Counted from the stretch's first letter, positions 43,617-53,390 are shown. The stretch is DNA of 64,000 nt from Methylobacterium sp. Leaf117 (GCF_001422985.1 NZ_LMNL01000012.1:127096-191095), one strand, 5' to 3'. The notes: generated by a model not told the origin, from the sequence alone. Program-made: numbers and translations.

Positions 43617-45470
43617 TCAGGCGCCCGTTGCCGGCGCGTGCGCGAGAAATTCCGCGATGGCGCCGACGAAGCGTTCGCCATAAGCCTCGCGCTTGCGCTC
43701 GCCGACGCCGTGGACGGTGCGCAGCGCGTAGAGATCGACAGGCTTGGTGCGCGCCATCTCGATCAGCGTCCGGTCCGGGAAGACCATGAAGGCGGCGATG
43801 CCCTCGGCCCGGGCGATGGTGGCGCGCAGGCCGCGCAGGTGCTGGAACAGGGCCTCGGTGGCCGGATCGAGATCCAGGCTCGCATCGTCGCGGGTCGCCC
43901 CGCGCTTGCGGTCGCGCGGTTCGGCCACCTTCGGCTCGGGATCGGGGCGCATCTGGATCGGTTCTCGGCCGAACAGGATCGCCTCGCCCTTGTCGGTGAG
44001 GCAGAGCCCGCCGAAACCGTCGCCGTTCTCGGTCACGGCGCCGGCCGCGAAGAGCTGGCGCAGCATCGCGCGCCAGGCGGCGATGGGCTTGTCGGCGCCG
44101 ACCCCGAAGGTCTTGAGCGCCACGTGGCCGTTGCGCCGGATCGTGTCAGATTCCTTGCCATGGACCACGTCGCAGACATAGGCGGCGCCGAAGCGCTGGC
44201 CGGTGCGCACGATGGCCGAGAGCAGCTTCTGAGCCGGCACCGTGGCGTCGATGAGCGAAACGCCGCTGCGGCACAGGTCGCAGCGGCCGCAGGGCTCGCT
44301 CGCCTCGCCGAAATAGCCGAGGAGCGACTGGCGCCGGCAGGTGGCGCCCTCGCATAGCGCGATCATTGCCTCGAGCTTGCGCCGCTCGACCCGGCGGCGC
44401 TCGTCCGGCACCTCCTTCTCGTCGATCTGGCGCCGGCGCAGGGCCATGTCGTCGAGGCCGTAGATGGTCAGGGTGTCGGCCGGCAGACCATCGCGGCCGG
44501 CGCGACCGATCTCCTGGTAATAGCCCTCGACGTTGGAGGGCATGTCGGCATGGCAGACGAAGCGCACGTCGGGCTTGTTGATGCCCATGCCGAAGGCGAC
44601 GGTGGCGGTCATCACGACTCCGTCCTCCTGCAGGAAGGTGTCCTGGTTCTTCATGCGCGTGCCCTGGTCGAGGCCGGCATGGTAGGGCAGGGCGTTGAAG
44701 CCGTCCTTGGCCAGGGTCTCGGCCAGCTGCTCGGTACGCTTGCGCGACGAGCAGTAGATGATCCCGCTCTCGGCGCGCCGGTGGCGCAGGAAGCGCTCGA
44801 TCTGCCGTGTCGGATTGTCCTTCGGCGCGAAGGTCAGGCGGATGTTCGGCCGGTCGAAGGAGTGGACGAAGGCCTTCAGCTCGCGCCCGGCAGGGAACAG
44901 CCGCTCGGTGATGTCGGCCCGCGTCGCCTTGTCGGCGGTGGCGGTGAGCGCCACGGTCTGGACGTTGCCGAGGGCTTCGCGCGCCCGGGCGAGGTCCCGG
45001 TACTCGGGCCGGAAATCGTGGCCCCATTGCGAGACACAGTGGGCCTCGTCGACGGCGAGCCGCCGCACGCCGGCGCCCTTCAGGGCGTCCATCAGCCCTT
45101 CCATCATCAGCCGCTCGGGCGAGACGAAGAGCAGGCGCAGGTCGCCACTGCGGATCTTGCGCCAGGTCTCGCGCGACGTCGCCTCGGCGACCGAGGAGTT
45201 CAGGGTCGCGGCCGCAACGCCGAATCCCAGCATCTGCTGCACCTGATCGTGCATCAGGGCGATCAGCGGCGAGACCACGACGGTCAGGGACGATTCGACC
45301 AGGGCCGGCAACTGATAGGTCATCGACTTGCCGGAGCCCGTGGGCATCACGGCGAACACGTCGGTCCCGTCGAGGACGGCTCCGATCACCTCGTCCTGGC
45401 CGGGCCGGAAATCATCATAGCCGAAGGTGGTCTTCAACGCGGCGCGGGCCTCGTCGAGGCGACTGGTCAT
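43617..45470 (-). CDS. recQ: ATP-dependent DNA helicase RecQ
   Basis: 617 residues. Motif I MPTGSGKSMTYQLPAL, motif II VDEAHCVSQWGHDFRPEY, motif VI QEIGRAGRDG, a zinc-binding region with Cys in EGATCRRQ...CGRCDLC, then winged helix and a C-terminal HRDC domain (about 535-610, LRATIARAEGIAAFMVFPDRTL). It unwinds DNA 3'-5' in recombination and fork repair. ATG 45470 (MTSRLDEARAAL) follows AGGA; the longer open frame upstream lacks similarity. Confidence 0.96.
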   Translation of the reverse strand: MTSRLDEARAALKTTFGYDDFRPGQDEVIGAVLDGTDVFAVMPTGSGKSMTYQLPALVESSLTVVVSPLIALMHDQVQQMLGFGVAAATLNSSVAEATSRETWRKIRSGDLRLLFVSPERLMMEGLMDALKGAGVRRLAVDEAHCVSQWGHDFRPEYRDLARAREALGNVQTVALTATADKATRADITERLFPAGRELKAFVHSFDRPNIRLTFAPKDNPTRQIERFLRHRRAESGIIYCSSRKRTEQLAETLAKDGFNALPYHAGLDQGTRMKNQDTFLQEDGVVMTATVAFGMGINKPDVRFVCHADMPSNVEGYYQEIGRAGRDGLPADTLTIYGLDDMALRRRQIDEKEVPDERRRVERRKLEAMIALCEGATCRRQSLLGYFGEASEPCGRCDLCRSGVSLIDATVPAQKLLSAIVRTGQRFGAAYVCDVVHGKESDTIRRNGHVALKTFGVGADKPIAAWRAMLRQLFAAGAVTENGDGFGGLCLTDKGEAILFGREPIQMRPDPEPKVAEPRDRKRGATRDDASLDLDPATEALFQHLRGLRATIARAEGIAAFMVFPDRTLIEMARTKPVDLYALRTVHGVGERKREAYGERFVGAIAEFLAHAPATGA

Positions 45471-45807
45471 CGGAATCCTGATCGTCTGTCGGAGTGAGAC
45501 ACGGCGGAGGCGGCCGCCGAAACGGCAAGGGCGGCAATCGCGGCAATCGCGCCGACCGGAGCCTTCCATGCCTCTGAACCATCCGGAGCGCCGAGGTCAA
45601 TCACCGCGCGGGGGACTGGTCCGCGCAGGGCTCCAGGTGCGGATTTTCGCCGGGCCGGGTGGGGCATGCATGGCCCACCCCGCACCGGGCGGCACGGCGC
45701 GACCCGGGGCCTTTAAGCGGACCGAAAGATCCCTCCTCCATCCTGGCGGATGCGTTCGCCACCGGCGCGCGCATGTCCGGCATCCCCGTCGCGAGCCTCG
45801 TCGAGCC
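45471..45807. other. Intergenic region between recQ and DUF5993 gene
   Basis: About 337 bases between divergent genes. Open frames cross it but carry no conserved sequence. Nothing further (operator, hairpin or RNA) is recognised; both promoters must lie here. Confidence 0.35.
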
Positions 45808-45963
45808 ATGATGGTCATCCCGTTTCTCGGCGTGTTGGGCGCTCTCGCGGCCGCCCTGGCGGGTCGGCGCTCCCTCGCGCTCGGCCTCTGGGGCGTCTCG
45901 CTCGTCGCGCTCCTCCTGCTGTTTCGCCAACACGCCTCCGACGCGCTGAACCTGACCTTCTGA
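45808..45963 (+). CDS. DUF5993 family small membrane protein
   Basis: 51 residues with two hydrophobic segments separated by a basic turn (GVLGALAAALAGRRSLALGLWGVS, then LLLLFRQHASDALNLTF). The RRSLALGLW and FRQHASDALNL features match the DUF5993 pattern known from small proteins next to dsbB. It starts 13 bases before dsbB, so it is probably co-expressed and may associate with the DsbB-like protein in the inner membrane. ATG 45811 is an equally possible start. Confidence 0.8.
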   Translation: MMVIPFLGVLGALAAALAGRRSLALGLWGVSLVALLLLFRQHASDALNLTF

Positions 45964-45975
45964 AAGGCGGATCCC

Positions 45976-46557
45976 GTGACAGACGCCCTTCTCACGCCGG
46001 TCGGGGCACGCGCCCCGAACGCCCTTGGGCTTGGCGGTTGCAGCGCCATCCTCCTTGTCGCCTTCGGCTATCAGGTGGTCGACGGCGAGTTGCCCTGTCC
46101 GCTCTGCATCCTCCAGCGCGCCGCCTTCGCGGCCGCCGGAATGGGCTTTGCCCTGAACGTCTGCCTCGGCGCACGCCCCGGGCACTACGCGATCGTCGTC
46201 CTGGGCTCCGTCGCCGGCTTCGGCATCGCCGCCCGGCAGACCCTGCTGCACATCGTGCCCGGCACGGGGGTCTACGGTTCGGCCCTGTTCGGGCTGCACT
46301 TCTACGTCTGGTCACTGATCGCCTTCGCGGGCCTGATCGTGGCCGCCGCGATCCTGTGCCTCTTCGAAGGTCAGTTCGCAGCGCGCGATCGACCGTCGAG
46401 CCGAGCCCGGATCGGGGGCTTCGGCCTCGCCAGCGTGCTCCTGTTCCTCGCGATCACCCTGGCCAATGCGGGCTCGACCCTGGCGGAATGCGGCGGCGGC
46501 CTCTGCCCCGACAATCCCACCCGCTATGAGTTCTGGGATTCGCTGCTCGGCCGCTAG
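45976..46557 (+). CDS. dsbB: Disulfide bond formation protein B (DsbB family)
   Basis: 193 residues, GTG start with AAAGGCGG upstream. Four membrane helices and the two redox-active Cys pairs needed to pass electrons from periplasmic DsbA to quinone are visible: ELPCPLCILQR in the first periplasmic loop and LAECGGGLCPDNP in the second. The second pair lies near the C-terminus rather than between helices 3 and 4 as in E. coli, the arrangement of a DsbB subgroup. No dsbA gene is adjacent. Confidence 0.9.
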   Translation: MTDALLTPVGARAPNALGLGGCSAILLVAFGYQVVDGELPCPLCILQRAAFAAAGMGFALNVCLGARPGHYAIVVLGSVAGFGIAARQTLLHIVPGTGVYGSALFGLHFYVWSLIAFAGLIVAAAILCLFEGQFAARDRPSSRARIGGFGLASVLLFLAITLANAGSTLAECGGGLCPDNPTRYEFWDSLLGR

Positions 46558-46608
46558 GGAGGCGTCGGGGCTGCCCGAACCCGCTGGCGGTGTGAACCGC
46601 GCCTCCAC

Positions 46609-47220
46609 TCAGCGCAGGGCGATGGCGGCCGCGGCCCCCGCCATGACGATCGCCGAGCCCTGGTTGATCCGGCGGCGGGCGCGACGGGCGGTGAAGATGC
46701 GTCGCGCTCGCACCGCCGCGAGGACGTAGAGGCCGAGCACGGTGCTCAGCACCATCACCAGGGTCACCGCCATCATCAGCAGGCCGCGCGCCGACAGATG
46801 GGACAGATCGACGACGCTCGGGAGCAGGGCCAGGAAGAACAGGATCACCTTCGGGTTGCCGAGGGTCATGGCGAGGCCGCCCAGGAACGCCCGGATGGTG
46901 TCCTGGCGCGAGGTCGTGGCGATCGCGGGGGCATCCACCGGGGCGGTCCAGGTCTTCCAGGCGAGATAAACGAGATAGAGGATGCCGCCGACCTTCAGGG
47001 CCAGGAAGATCGGGGCCGCGGCCTGCGCCAGGAGGGCGAAGCCGCCGGCCGCGATGGCGAACCAGGTCAGATCCCCCAGGATCATGCCGAGGACGAAGCC
47101 GGCGATGCCGCGGGACCCGCTGGTGATAACCCGCGCCACCAGGGCGGCGATGCCCGGGCCGGGGGAGGCTACGACCCCGGCATAGATCATCGCGAATAGG
47201 GCAAGGCTGGAAATCGGCAT
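46609..47220 (-). CDS. LysE family amino-acid exporter
   Basis: 203 residues with about six hydrophobic helices. LysE/RhtB landmarks: the N-terminal VASPGPGIAALVARVITSG (pore region PGP motif), GFVLGMILGDLTW and the mid-protein LGGLAMTLGNPKVILFFLALLP. It exports amino acids or related metabolites; substrate unknown. ATG 47220 is used; an upstream TTG would overlap the recF stop. It sits directly downstream of recF on the same strand, but the functional link is probably only by read-through. Confidence 0.9.
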   Translation of the reverse strand: MPISSLALFAMIYAGVVASPGPGIAALVARVITSGSRGIAGFVLGMILGDLTWFAIAAGGFALLAQAAAPIFLALKVGGILYLVYLAWKTWTAPVDAPAIATTSRQDTIRAFLGGLAMTLGNPKVILFFLALLPSVVDLSHLSARGLLMMAVTLVMVLSTVLGLYVLAAVRARRIFTARRARRRINQGSAIVMAGAAAAIALR

Positions 47221-47234
47221 GGTCGCGAAGCGCG

Positions 47235-48377
47235 TCAATCGCGGGCGATTCGCCCGTCCAGCACCCTTACCATGTCGGCCCGCCCTTCAAGCTCCCCGAA
47301 CAGCGCCGGGTCGGCCCCCGTCATCCAGACCTGGCCGTGCAGGGCCTCCAGCGCATCGAACAGGCCGGCCCGCCGGCGGGGATCGAGATGCGCCGCGACC
47401 TCGTCGAGGAGGATCACCGGCGCGAGCCCGCTCATCGCCTGAACGAGCCGGGCATGGGCCAGCACGAGCCCGATCAGCAGCGCCTTCTGCTCGCCGGTCG
47501 AGGCGGTGGCGGCCGGTACGTCCTTCGGGCCATGGCGGACCACGAGGTCGCTGGTCTGCGGCCCGCTCAGCGTTCGGCCCGCCGCCCGATCGCGGGCGCG
47601 GCCCTGGCGCAGGGCCGAGCGGAAGCGGTCCTCGGCCTCGATCGCCGGCCACACCGCCACGAGGTCGTCGAGGTCGCCCTCCAGGCGCAGGCCGGCCCAG
47701 GGGAAGGGCTGGGCGTCGTCACGGCTCTCGGCGATGAGCCGGTCGAGGCGCTCGGCGGTCTCGCGCCGGGCCAGCGCGACCGCGACGCCGAGTTCCGCGA
47801 CCTCGCGCTCGACCGCATCGAGCCATTGGCCATCCGTCGGTCGCTCATCCAGCAGGCGGTTGCGCGAGCGCAACGCCCGCTCGAGCGCGTTGACGCGGGC
47901 GCCGTGGGTGGCGTCGACCGCCAGCACCAGCCGATCGAGGAAGCGGCGGCGATCGCCCGCCGGCCCTCGGAACAGGCCGTCGAGGTCGGGGGTCAGCCAG
48001 ACCACCCGGAGGAATTCGGAGAAGGCGACCGGGGAGGGGGCGGTGGCCCCGTCGATCCGGCACAGGCGCGCGGCCCGGCCGTCGAAGCCGGGCGGTTCGT
48101 AGCCCGTCCCGATCCGGTGTTCGGTCTCGTCGCCCGCCTGTGTCGCCCCAGCCAGCGACATGGACACGGCGAACCCGCCCGGTCCGCCGGTCCGCGGCAT
48201 CGCCGACAGGTCGGCGCGGCGCAGGCCGCGTCCCGGCGAGAACAGCGAGATGGCTTCGAGGAGGTTGGTCTTGCCGGCACCGTTCTCGCCCACCAGGGCG
48301 ACGAAGCGACGGTCGACCGCAAGGTCGAGGTCGGCGTGGTTCCGGAAGTCGCGGCAGATCAGACGGGTGAGACGCAC
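47235..48377 (-). CDS. recF: DNA replication and repair protein RecF
   Basis: 380 residues from GTG 48377. Walker A GENGAGKTNLLEAI near residue 33, the Rad50/SMC-like signature region GPQTSDLVVR, and Walker B with VILLDEVAAHLDP. RecF loads RecA at gaps with RecOR. It is the third member of the conserved dnaA-dnaN-recF order. The product starts MRLTRLICRDFRNHADLDL, the standard RecF N-terminus. Confidence 0.95.
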   Translation of the reverse strand: MRLTRLICRDFRNHADLDLAVDRRFVALVGENGAGKTNLLEAISLFSPGRGLRRADLSAMPRTGGPGGFAVSMSLAGATQAGDETEHRIGTGYEPPGFDGRAARLCRIDGATAPSPVAFSEFLRVVWLTPDLDGLFRGPAGDRRRFLDRLVLAVDATHGARVNALERALRSRNRLLDERPTDGQWLDAVEREVAELGVAVALARRETAERLDRLIAESRDDAQPFPWAGLRLEGDLDDLVAVWPAIEAEDRFRSALRQGRARDRAAGRTLSGPQTSDLVVRHGPKDVPAATASTGEQKALLIGLVLAHARLVQAMSGLAPVILLDEVAAHLDPRRRAGLFDALEALHGQVWMTGADPALFGELEGRADMVRVLDGRIARD

Positions 48378-48437
48378 CCGCCAGCCCTTAGCCGATCACC
48401 CGCATCCTGTCTCGCGCCGCGACGCAGGACGCGCCGA

Positions 48438-49559
48438 TCACACCCGCATCGGCATCAGGACGTAGAGGGCGGCCGCGCCCTCGCGATCCTGGATCAGGGT
48501 CGGGGAACCCGGATCGGCCAGCTTGAACAGGGCGGTGTCACCCTCGAGCTGGCTCGTGATGTCGAGGAGGTAGCGGGCGTTGAAGCCGATATCGAGGGCG
48601 GGGGCGTCGTAGTCGACGTCGAGTTCCTCGGTGGCGCTGCCGGAATCCGGGTTGTTCACCGAGAGGGCCAGGCGGCCCTCTTGAACGGCCAGCTTCACTG
48701 CGCGGCCGCGCTCGGACGAAATCGTCGAGACACGGTCGACGGCCTTGGCGAAGACGTCGCGCTCGACCGTCAGGAACTTGTCGTTGCCCGAGGGAATCAC
48801 GCGCTGGTAGTCCGGGAAGGTGCCGTCGATCAGCTTCGAGATCAGAACCACGCCGCTGGCGAACTTGAAGCGGATCTTGGCCGGCGACAGGTCGATCTCG
48901 ACGCTTTCGCCGCCATCCTCCACGAGCTTGATGATCTCCGCCACCGCCTTGCGGGGCACGATGATGCCCGGCATGTCGCGGCTGCCCTCGGGCGCCTCGA
49001 TCTCCACGCGGGCGAGGCGGTGCCCGTCGGTGGCGACGCCGCGCATGCGCAGCGTCCCGTCGACCTCGATGGTGTGGAGATAGATGCCGTTGAGGTAGTA
49101 GCGCGTCTCCTCGGTCGAGATCGCGAACTGCGTCTTCTCGATCAGGCGCTTCAGGTCGGACGCCGCGATCACGAAGCGGGTCGGCAGCTCACCGGCCGCC
49201 AGATCGGGAAAATCCCCCTCCGGGAGGGCGCCGAGCGAGAAGCGCGAGCGTCCCGACCGGATGGTCATCTGGCCGGTCTCGCCGCTGGTCTCGAGGGAGA
49301 CCTGGGCGCCGTCCGGCAGCTTGCGAACGATGTCGTAGATGACGTGGGCGGGCACCGTGGTGGCACCGGCATCGACCACGTCGGCCGGAATGGTTTCCGT
49401 CACCTCGATGTCGAGGTCGGTCGCCCGCAGCTCCAGGCCGCCGGCGTCGCAGCGGAGCAGGACGTTGGACAGGATCGGAATGGTATTCCGGCGCTCCACC
49501 ACGCGGTGCACGTGGCCGAGCGACCGAAGGAGGGCCGCACGCTCGACAGTGACTCTCAT
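48438..49559 (-). CDS. dnaN: DNA polymerase III beta subunit (sliding clamp)
   Basis: 373 residues, standard clamp length with three repeated beta-clamp domains. Recognised by MRVTVERAALLRSLGHVHRVVERR at the start, NTIPILSNVLL, ATDGHRLARV and the terminal LYVLMPMRV that forms the last strand of the clamp. It tethers DNA polymerase III and repair enzymes to DNA. ATG 49559 gives the conserved N-terminus. It is 188 bases downstream of dnaA. Confidence 0.97.
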   Translation of the reverse strand: MRVTVERAALLRSLGHVHRVVERRNTIPILSNVLLRCDAGGLELRATDLDIEVTETIPADVVDAGATTVPAHVIYDIVRKLPDGAQVSLETSGETGQMTIRSGRSRFSLGALPEGDFPDLAAGELPTRFVIAASDLKRLIEKTQFAISTEETRYYLNGIYLHTIEVDGTLRMRGVATDGHRLARVEIEAPEGSRDMPGIIVPRKAVAEIIKLVEDGGESVEIDLSPAKIRFKFASGVVLISKLIDGTFPDYQRVIPSGNDKFLTVERDVFAKAVDRVSTISSERGRAVKLAVQEGRLALSVNNPDSGSATEELDVDYDAPALDIGFNARYLLDITSQLEGDTALFKLADPGSPTLIQDREGAAALYVLMPMRV

Positions 49560-49747
49560 GGTCTGAACTCGTGGTCTCTCGTCGGACGTCGCCAGAACGG
49601 GCGCGATCGACGCGCTCCGGTTCCACGTGCGTCCTGGCACCGTGGCCGCTGAACTTGGCGAAGCCTCCCGGCGAACGCAAGTGCGAGAGGCCGGCTATCC
49701 CGCGGCGGATTCGGGGCGTCGCATAACGGCGCGACACCCCGGCACGC

Positions 49748-51262
49748 TCAATCCTGCAGCATGCGCTTCAGGAGCTCGACCTCGTCGTTCAGGACGTTGT
49801 CCTCGCCGATCAGCTTGTCGATCTTGCGCACGGCGTGCAGCACGGTGGTGTGATCGCGACCGCCAAAGCGGCGGCCGATCTCCGGCAGCGAGCGCAGGGT
49901 GAGCACCTTCGACAGGTACATCGCGATCTGGCGCGGCTTGACCACGGCGGCGGTGCGCCGTTCGGACAGGATGTCGGAGCGCGAGACGTTGTAGCGCGAG
50001 GCCACCAGCTTCTGGATGTCCTCGATCTTGATGCGCTTGGGCTCGCGGTTCTTCACGAGGTCGCGAATCGCCGCCTCGGCGGTCTCCATCGTCACGGCCG
50101 CGCCCGTCAGGGTGGCGTGCGCCAGCAGCCGGTTCACGGCGCCCTCGAGGTCCCGGCCATTGGCGGTGATCGCCCGGGCGACGTAAGTCGCCACGGTGGG
50201 CGAGACTTCGAAGCTCGGATGCGAGACCTGCACGGCGGCGAGTCGCGCCGAGAGGATCGAGGTGCGCAGCTGCTCGTCGAGGGTGCCGATCTCGACCACG
50301 AGGCCGCCGGCGAGGCGCGAGCGGACCCGCTCCTCCAGGGCCTCCAACTCGGTTGGCGGACGATCGGAGGCCACCACGACCTGGCGCCCGGCATCGATCA
50401 GCGCGTTGATGGTGTGACCGAACTCCGCCTGGATCGACTTACCCTGGATGAACTGGACGTCGTCGAGGATGAGGAGGTCGATGGCCCGCAGACGCTCCTT
50501 GAAGGCCAGGGCATTCTGGGTCTTCAGGGCGTTGACGAAGCCGTACATGAAGCGGTCGGCGGTGAGATAGATCACCCGGCGGCCGGATTCGCGGGCGGCA
50601 TGGCCAATACCGTGCAGCAGGTGGGTTTTGCCCAGGCCGACACCGGCATGGAAGTAGAGCGGGTTGTAGAGCGCCCCCTGTCCGTCGTGCCGGGCGACGC
50701 GCTCGGCGGCGGCGTGCGCCAGGGCGTTCGAGCGGCCGACGACGAAGCTCGCGAAGGTCAACCGGTTGTCGAGGGGAGCGCCGTTGAGATCGCCGCCCGC
50801 GTCGCCGCGGGGCGCCGGATGGGTTTCACTGTCGGAGCCGACGCTCGATTCGCCGTGCGACGGCATCGTGTTGCCGGCGGCTTGCAGGCGGGCCAGCGGG
50901 CTCGCGGCGCTGCTGGTCTTCGGCGTGCTGGTGGCGGGACGCACGGCGGCGGAGGGGCCGCGCACCGACACGTCCAGGCGCGAGACCGATTCGACTTCGC
51001 TGCGGAAGGTGTTCAGCACCCGGTCGAGATAATGGGATTCGATCCAGCTCTTGAGGAATCGCGTCGGGACCGTGAGCCGGGCCGTGCCGTCGACGACCTC
51101 CACGAGTTCGAGCCGGGCGAACCAGCTGGCGAAGACATCTTCGCCGAGTTCGGCCCGCAGGCGCCGCTTCACCCGAGCCCAGGCGGCCACCGTATCGGGT
51201 CCGCTCACGCCGCTCATGCCCATCTCGGCATTGCCGGATACGCTACCGTCGACATGCATCAT
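49748..51262 (-). CDS. dnaA: Chromosomal replication initiator protein DnaA
   Basis: 504 residues. Domain I (about 20-100), a variable Ser/Thr/Ala/Gly linker (about 105-170), the AAA+ domain III with Walker [13 protein letters not shown], Walker [14 protein letters not shown] and sensor 2, and the DNA-binding domain IV with the signature [17 protein letters not shown]. It binds DnaA boxes to open the origin. Two successive ATG codons at 51262 and 51259 follow a GAGGAG site; either may be used. Nine GANTC sites lie upstream. Confidence 0.97.
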   Translation of the reverse strand: MMHVDGSVSGNAEMGMSGVSGPDTVAAWARVKRRLRAELGEDVFASWFARLELVEVVDGTARLTVPTRFLKSWIESHYLDRVLNTFRSEVESVSRLDVSVRGPSAAVRPATSTPKTSSAASPLARLQAAGNTMPSHGESSVGSDSETHPAPRGDAGGDLNGAPLDNRLTFASFVVGRSNALAHAAAERVARHDGQGALYNPLYFHAGVGLGKTHLLHGIGHAARESGRRVIYLTADRFMYGFVNALKTQNALAFKERLRAIDLLILDDVQFIQGKSIQAEFGHTINALIDAGRQVVVASDRPPTELEALEERVRSRLAGGLVVEIGTLDEQLRTSILSARLAAVQVSHPSFEVSPTVATYVARAITANGRDLEGAVNRLLAHATLTGAAVTMETAEAAIRDLVKNREPKRIKIEDIQKLVASRYNVSRSDILSERRTAAVVKPRQIAMYLSKVLTLRSLPEIGRRFGGRDHTTVLHAVRKIDKLIGEDNVLNDEVELLKRMLQD

Positions 51263-51365
51263 CGCTCTCCTCGTGCCGAGGACGGAGGGCCGCCACCGGT
51301 ACGTACGCACACTTGACTGAAGTCGCGTCCCGCGAGGCATTCGCGAGACCCAGATCGCCACCCAA

Positions 51366-51671
51366 GAGTCAATCGACTCCGGGAGGCCTTTTGTCGATGA
51401 AGCAAGCCTATCAACAATAAGCTACGGTTCTCCTAACAGCGGGACTAACGGGGATAGCAAAAATTGCGGCAATTCCGACGCGGGTTACGTCCCCTGAGTC
51501 CAGTCGCGAATCCCACCTTGTGGATGATTCGATCTCGACTCGATAGTGCTGAGAATTTGTTGGTTCATCATGACACATCGTTAAGCTACACTCGCGGGAC
51601 AGGCGTCGCAACAGAACAGATTCAAATGAGGGTTAACGCCTTCTTTCAGAGATTGTCCTGATTCGGGAGTC
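51366..51671. promoter_or_regulatory. dnaA upstream region with clustered GANTC sites and a DnaA-box-like element
   Basis: This AT-richer stretch between dnaA and rpsT (51263-51850 has no gene) holds nine GANTC sites: 51366, 51375, 51496, 51508, 51526, 51537, 51619, 51660 and 51667. GAGTC and GACTC at 51366 and 51375 form a small palindrome. A DnaA-box-like TGTGGATGA (one mismatch) overlaps one site at 51519-51527. GANTC is the target of the cell-cycle methylase CcrM in alphaproteobacteria. The region is likely a methylation-sensitive dnaA promoter and might contain the origin. Confidence 0.5.
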
Positions 51672-51797
51672 GCCGGCCGAGCATTCGTGACGAATTCAAT
51701 CCAAGCGCCGCCGATGCGCGCAGCAGTGAAGCGCGACTGCTGCCAAGAGGCTCCGATCAACGCCGAACGCGCTTCCGGTTGACCGACGCCGAAAACG

Positions 51798-51828
51798 AAA
51801 AAAGCCCGGCATCGCTGCCGGGCTTTTT
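51798..51828 (-). terminator. Rho-independent terminator of rpsT
   Basis: An 8-bp GC-rich stem (51804-51811 with 51816-51823), a TCGC loop, flanked by A6 and T5 runs so that it works on both strands. It lies 23 bases past the rpsT stop. Confidence 0.92.
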
Positions 51829-51850
51829 CAGTCGCGTCTGGAAGAAAGGT

Positions 51851-52117
51851 TTAGGCGGCGAGCGCCTTCACCCGCGCGGCGAGGCGCGAGACCTTCCGAG
51901 AGGCGTTGTTCTTGTGCACGATGCCGTGCTGAGCAGCCCGCATGATCTCGGGCTCGGCGGCGCGGAGGGCGGTCAGCGCATTCGACTGATCACCGGTGGC
52001 GATGGCCTCCTCGACCTTGCGGACGAAGGTGCGCATGCGGCTGCGACGCGAGCGGTTGACCGCGGTGCGCTTCGCAATCTTGCGGGTCATTTTCTTGGCC
52101 GACACGGTGTTGGCCAT
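51851..52117 (-). CDS. rpsT: 30S ribosomal protein S20
   Basis: 88 residues, very basic and helical, matching S20 throughout ([58 protein letters not shown]). It binds 16S rRNA early in 30S assembly. It is monocistronic, with a strong terminator, and lies upstream of dnaA on the same strand, a placement seen in related alphaproteobacteria. Confidence 0.98.
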   Translation of the reverse strand: MANTVSAKKMTRKIAKRTAVNRSRRSRMRTFVRKVEEAIATGDQSNALTALRAAEPEIMRAAQHGIVHKNNASRKVSRLAARVKALAA

Positions 52118-52351
52118 GGGGCATCCTCGTCACGTTTGAGGCGATCGCGACGAGCCCTCGGGCTGTGATGTCGGTGGATCGCGTGCAGGTTGTTCGGGCA
52201 ATGGCGAAGCCGACGATCGCGGTAAGCGCGCCCGTCGGCGATGTGGGCTCTATAGACATGCGTTGCCGATCCGTCAACGGAACGTCATCGTGGCGTCGTC
52301 AGGCTTCCGGCCGCCGAGGCCTGCCGAACCTGTCAAACAGCGGGGCGACGG

Positions 52352-53341
52352 ATGGCGAACGAGGCGGACCAGGCAAGGATCGACCAGTATCGGCCTCTCT
52401 CGGGCATGGCGACGCCGCGCTTCGTCGGGCTCGCCAGCTTCATGCGCCTCCCGATTCTCGCACCGGCCCAGGCTCCGGGCCGAATCGATATCGGTCTCGT
52501 CGGCATTCCGTTCGACGGCGCCACCACCAACCGGCCGGGCGCACGCCTGGGTCCGCGCGGCGTGCGCGAAGCCTCCACCGGCACCCGCGCCCGCAATGCC
52601 GCCACGGGCATCGCGCCCTACGACCTTGCGGCCTGCGCCGATCTCGGCGACGTGCCCGTCAATCCCATCGACGTCGGCGCGACCGCGCGCGCCATCGAGG
52701 CGTTCTACCGGCCTCTGGCGGAAGCCGGCATCGTGCCGCTCTCGGTCGGCGGCGACCACTTCGTCACCTATCCGGTGCTGCGCGCGCTCGGTCGCACCCG
52801 CCCGGTCGGGCTCATCCATATCGATGCCCACAGCGATACCGACGACGCACAATATGACGGAACCCGCCTGACGCACGGCACGCCGTTCCGCCGCGCCATC
52901 GAGGACGGCGTCCTCGACCCGAGACGGATGGTGCAGATCGGGCTGCGCGGCAGCATCGATTCGGTGGACGAGCTCGACTGGGCCCGGGACCAGGGCGTCC
53001 GTATCGTACCCATGGAAGCGGTGATCGCCCGCGGGCTGCCGGAGGTGCTGGCGGAGGCTCGCAGCGTCGTCGGGACGGCGCCGGCCTATCTGAGCTTCGA
53101 CATCGACGCCCTCGACCCCGCCTATGCGCCCGGTACCGGCACGCCGGAGATGGGAGGCTTCACCGCCCGGGAAGCCCTGCAGATCGTGCGGGCTCTGCGC
53201 GGGCTCGATCTCATCGGCGCCGACGTGGTCGAGGTCGCGCCACCTCTCGACCCGTCGGGGATAACGGCACTGGCCGGAGCGACCCTCACCTTCGAGATCC
53301 TGTGCCTCCTGGCCGAGGCCGTCGCGGCGCGGCGCGATTGA
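52352..53341 (+). CDS. Agmatinase/ureohydrolase family protein
   Basis: 329 residues of the arginase/agmatinase (ureohydrolase) family. The binuclear manganese ligands are complete: GGDHF, HIDAHSDT and SFDIDALDPAYAPGTGTPE. Agmatinase makes putrescine and urea from agmatine; related guanidinobutyrases and guanidinopropionases share the motifs, so the exact substrate is unproven. ATG 52352 is the start of conserved sequence. A GST-like gene follows 49 bases downstream. Confidence 0.88.
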   Translation: MANEADQARIDQYRPLSGMATPRFVGLASFMRLPILAPAQAPGRIDIGLVGIPFDGATTNRPGARLGPRGVREASTGTRARNAATGIAPYDLAACADLGDVPVNPIDVGATARAIEAFYRPLAEAGIVPLSVGGDHFVTYPVLRALGRTRPVGLIHIDAHSDTDDAQYDGTRLTHGTPFRRAIEDGVLDPRRMVQIGLRGSIDSVDELDWARDQGVRIVPMEAVIARGLPEVLAEARSVVGTAPAYLSFDIDALDPAYAPGTGTPEMGGFTAREALQIVRALRGLDLIGADVVEVAPPLDPSGITALAGATLTFEILCLLAEAVAARRD

Positions 53342-53390
53342 CCTCGTGCGATTGACGCGGCGCGTCCCGTCCGGGAAGGCTGCGCCGGCG

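Noticed and set aside
51411..51611. 66-codon minus-strand frame in the dnaA-rpsT gap
   Set aside because: No ribosome site, no conserved features, and it lies in the regulatory region with GANTC sites.
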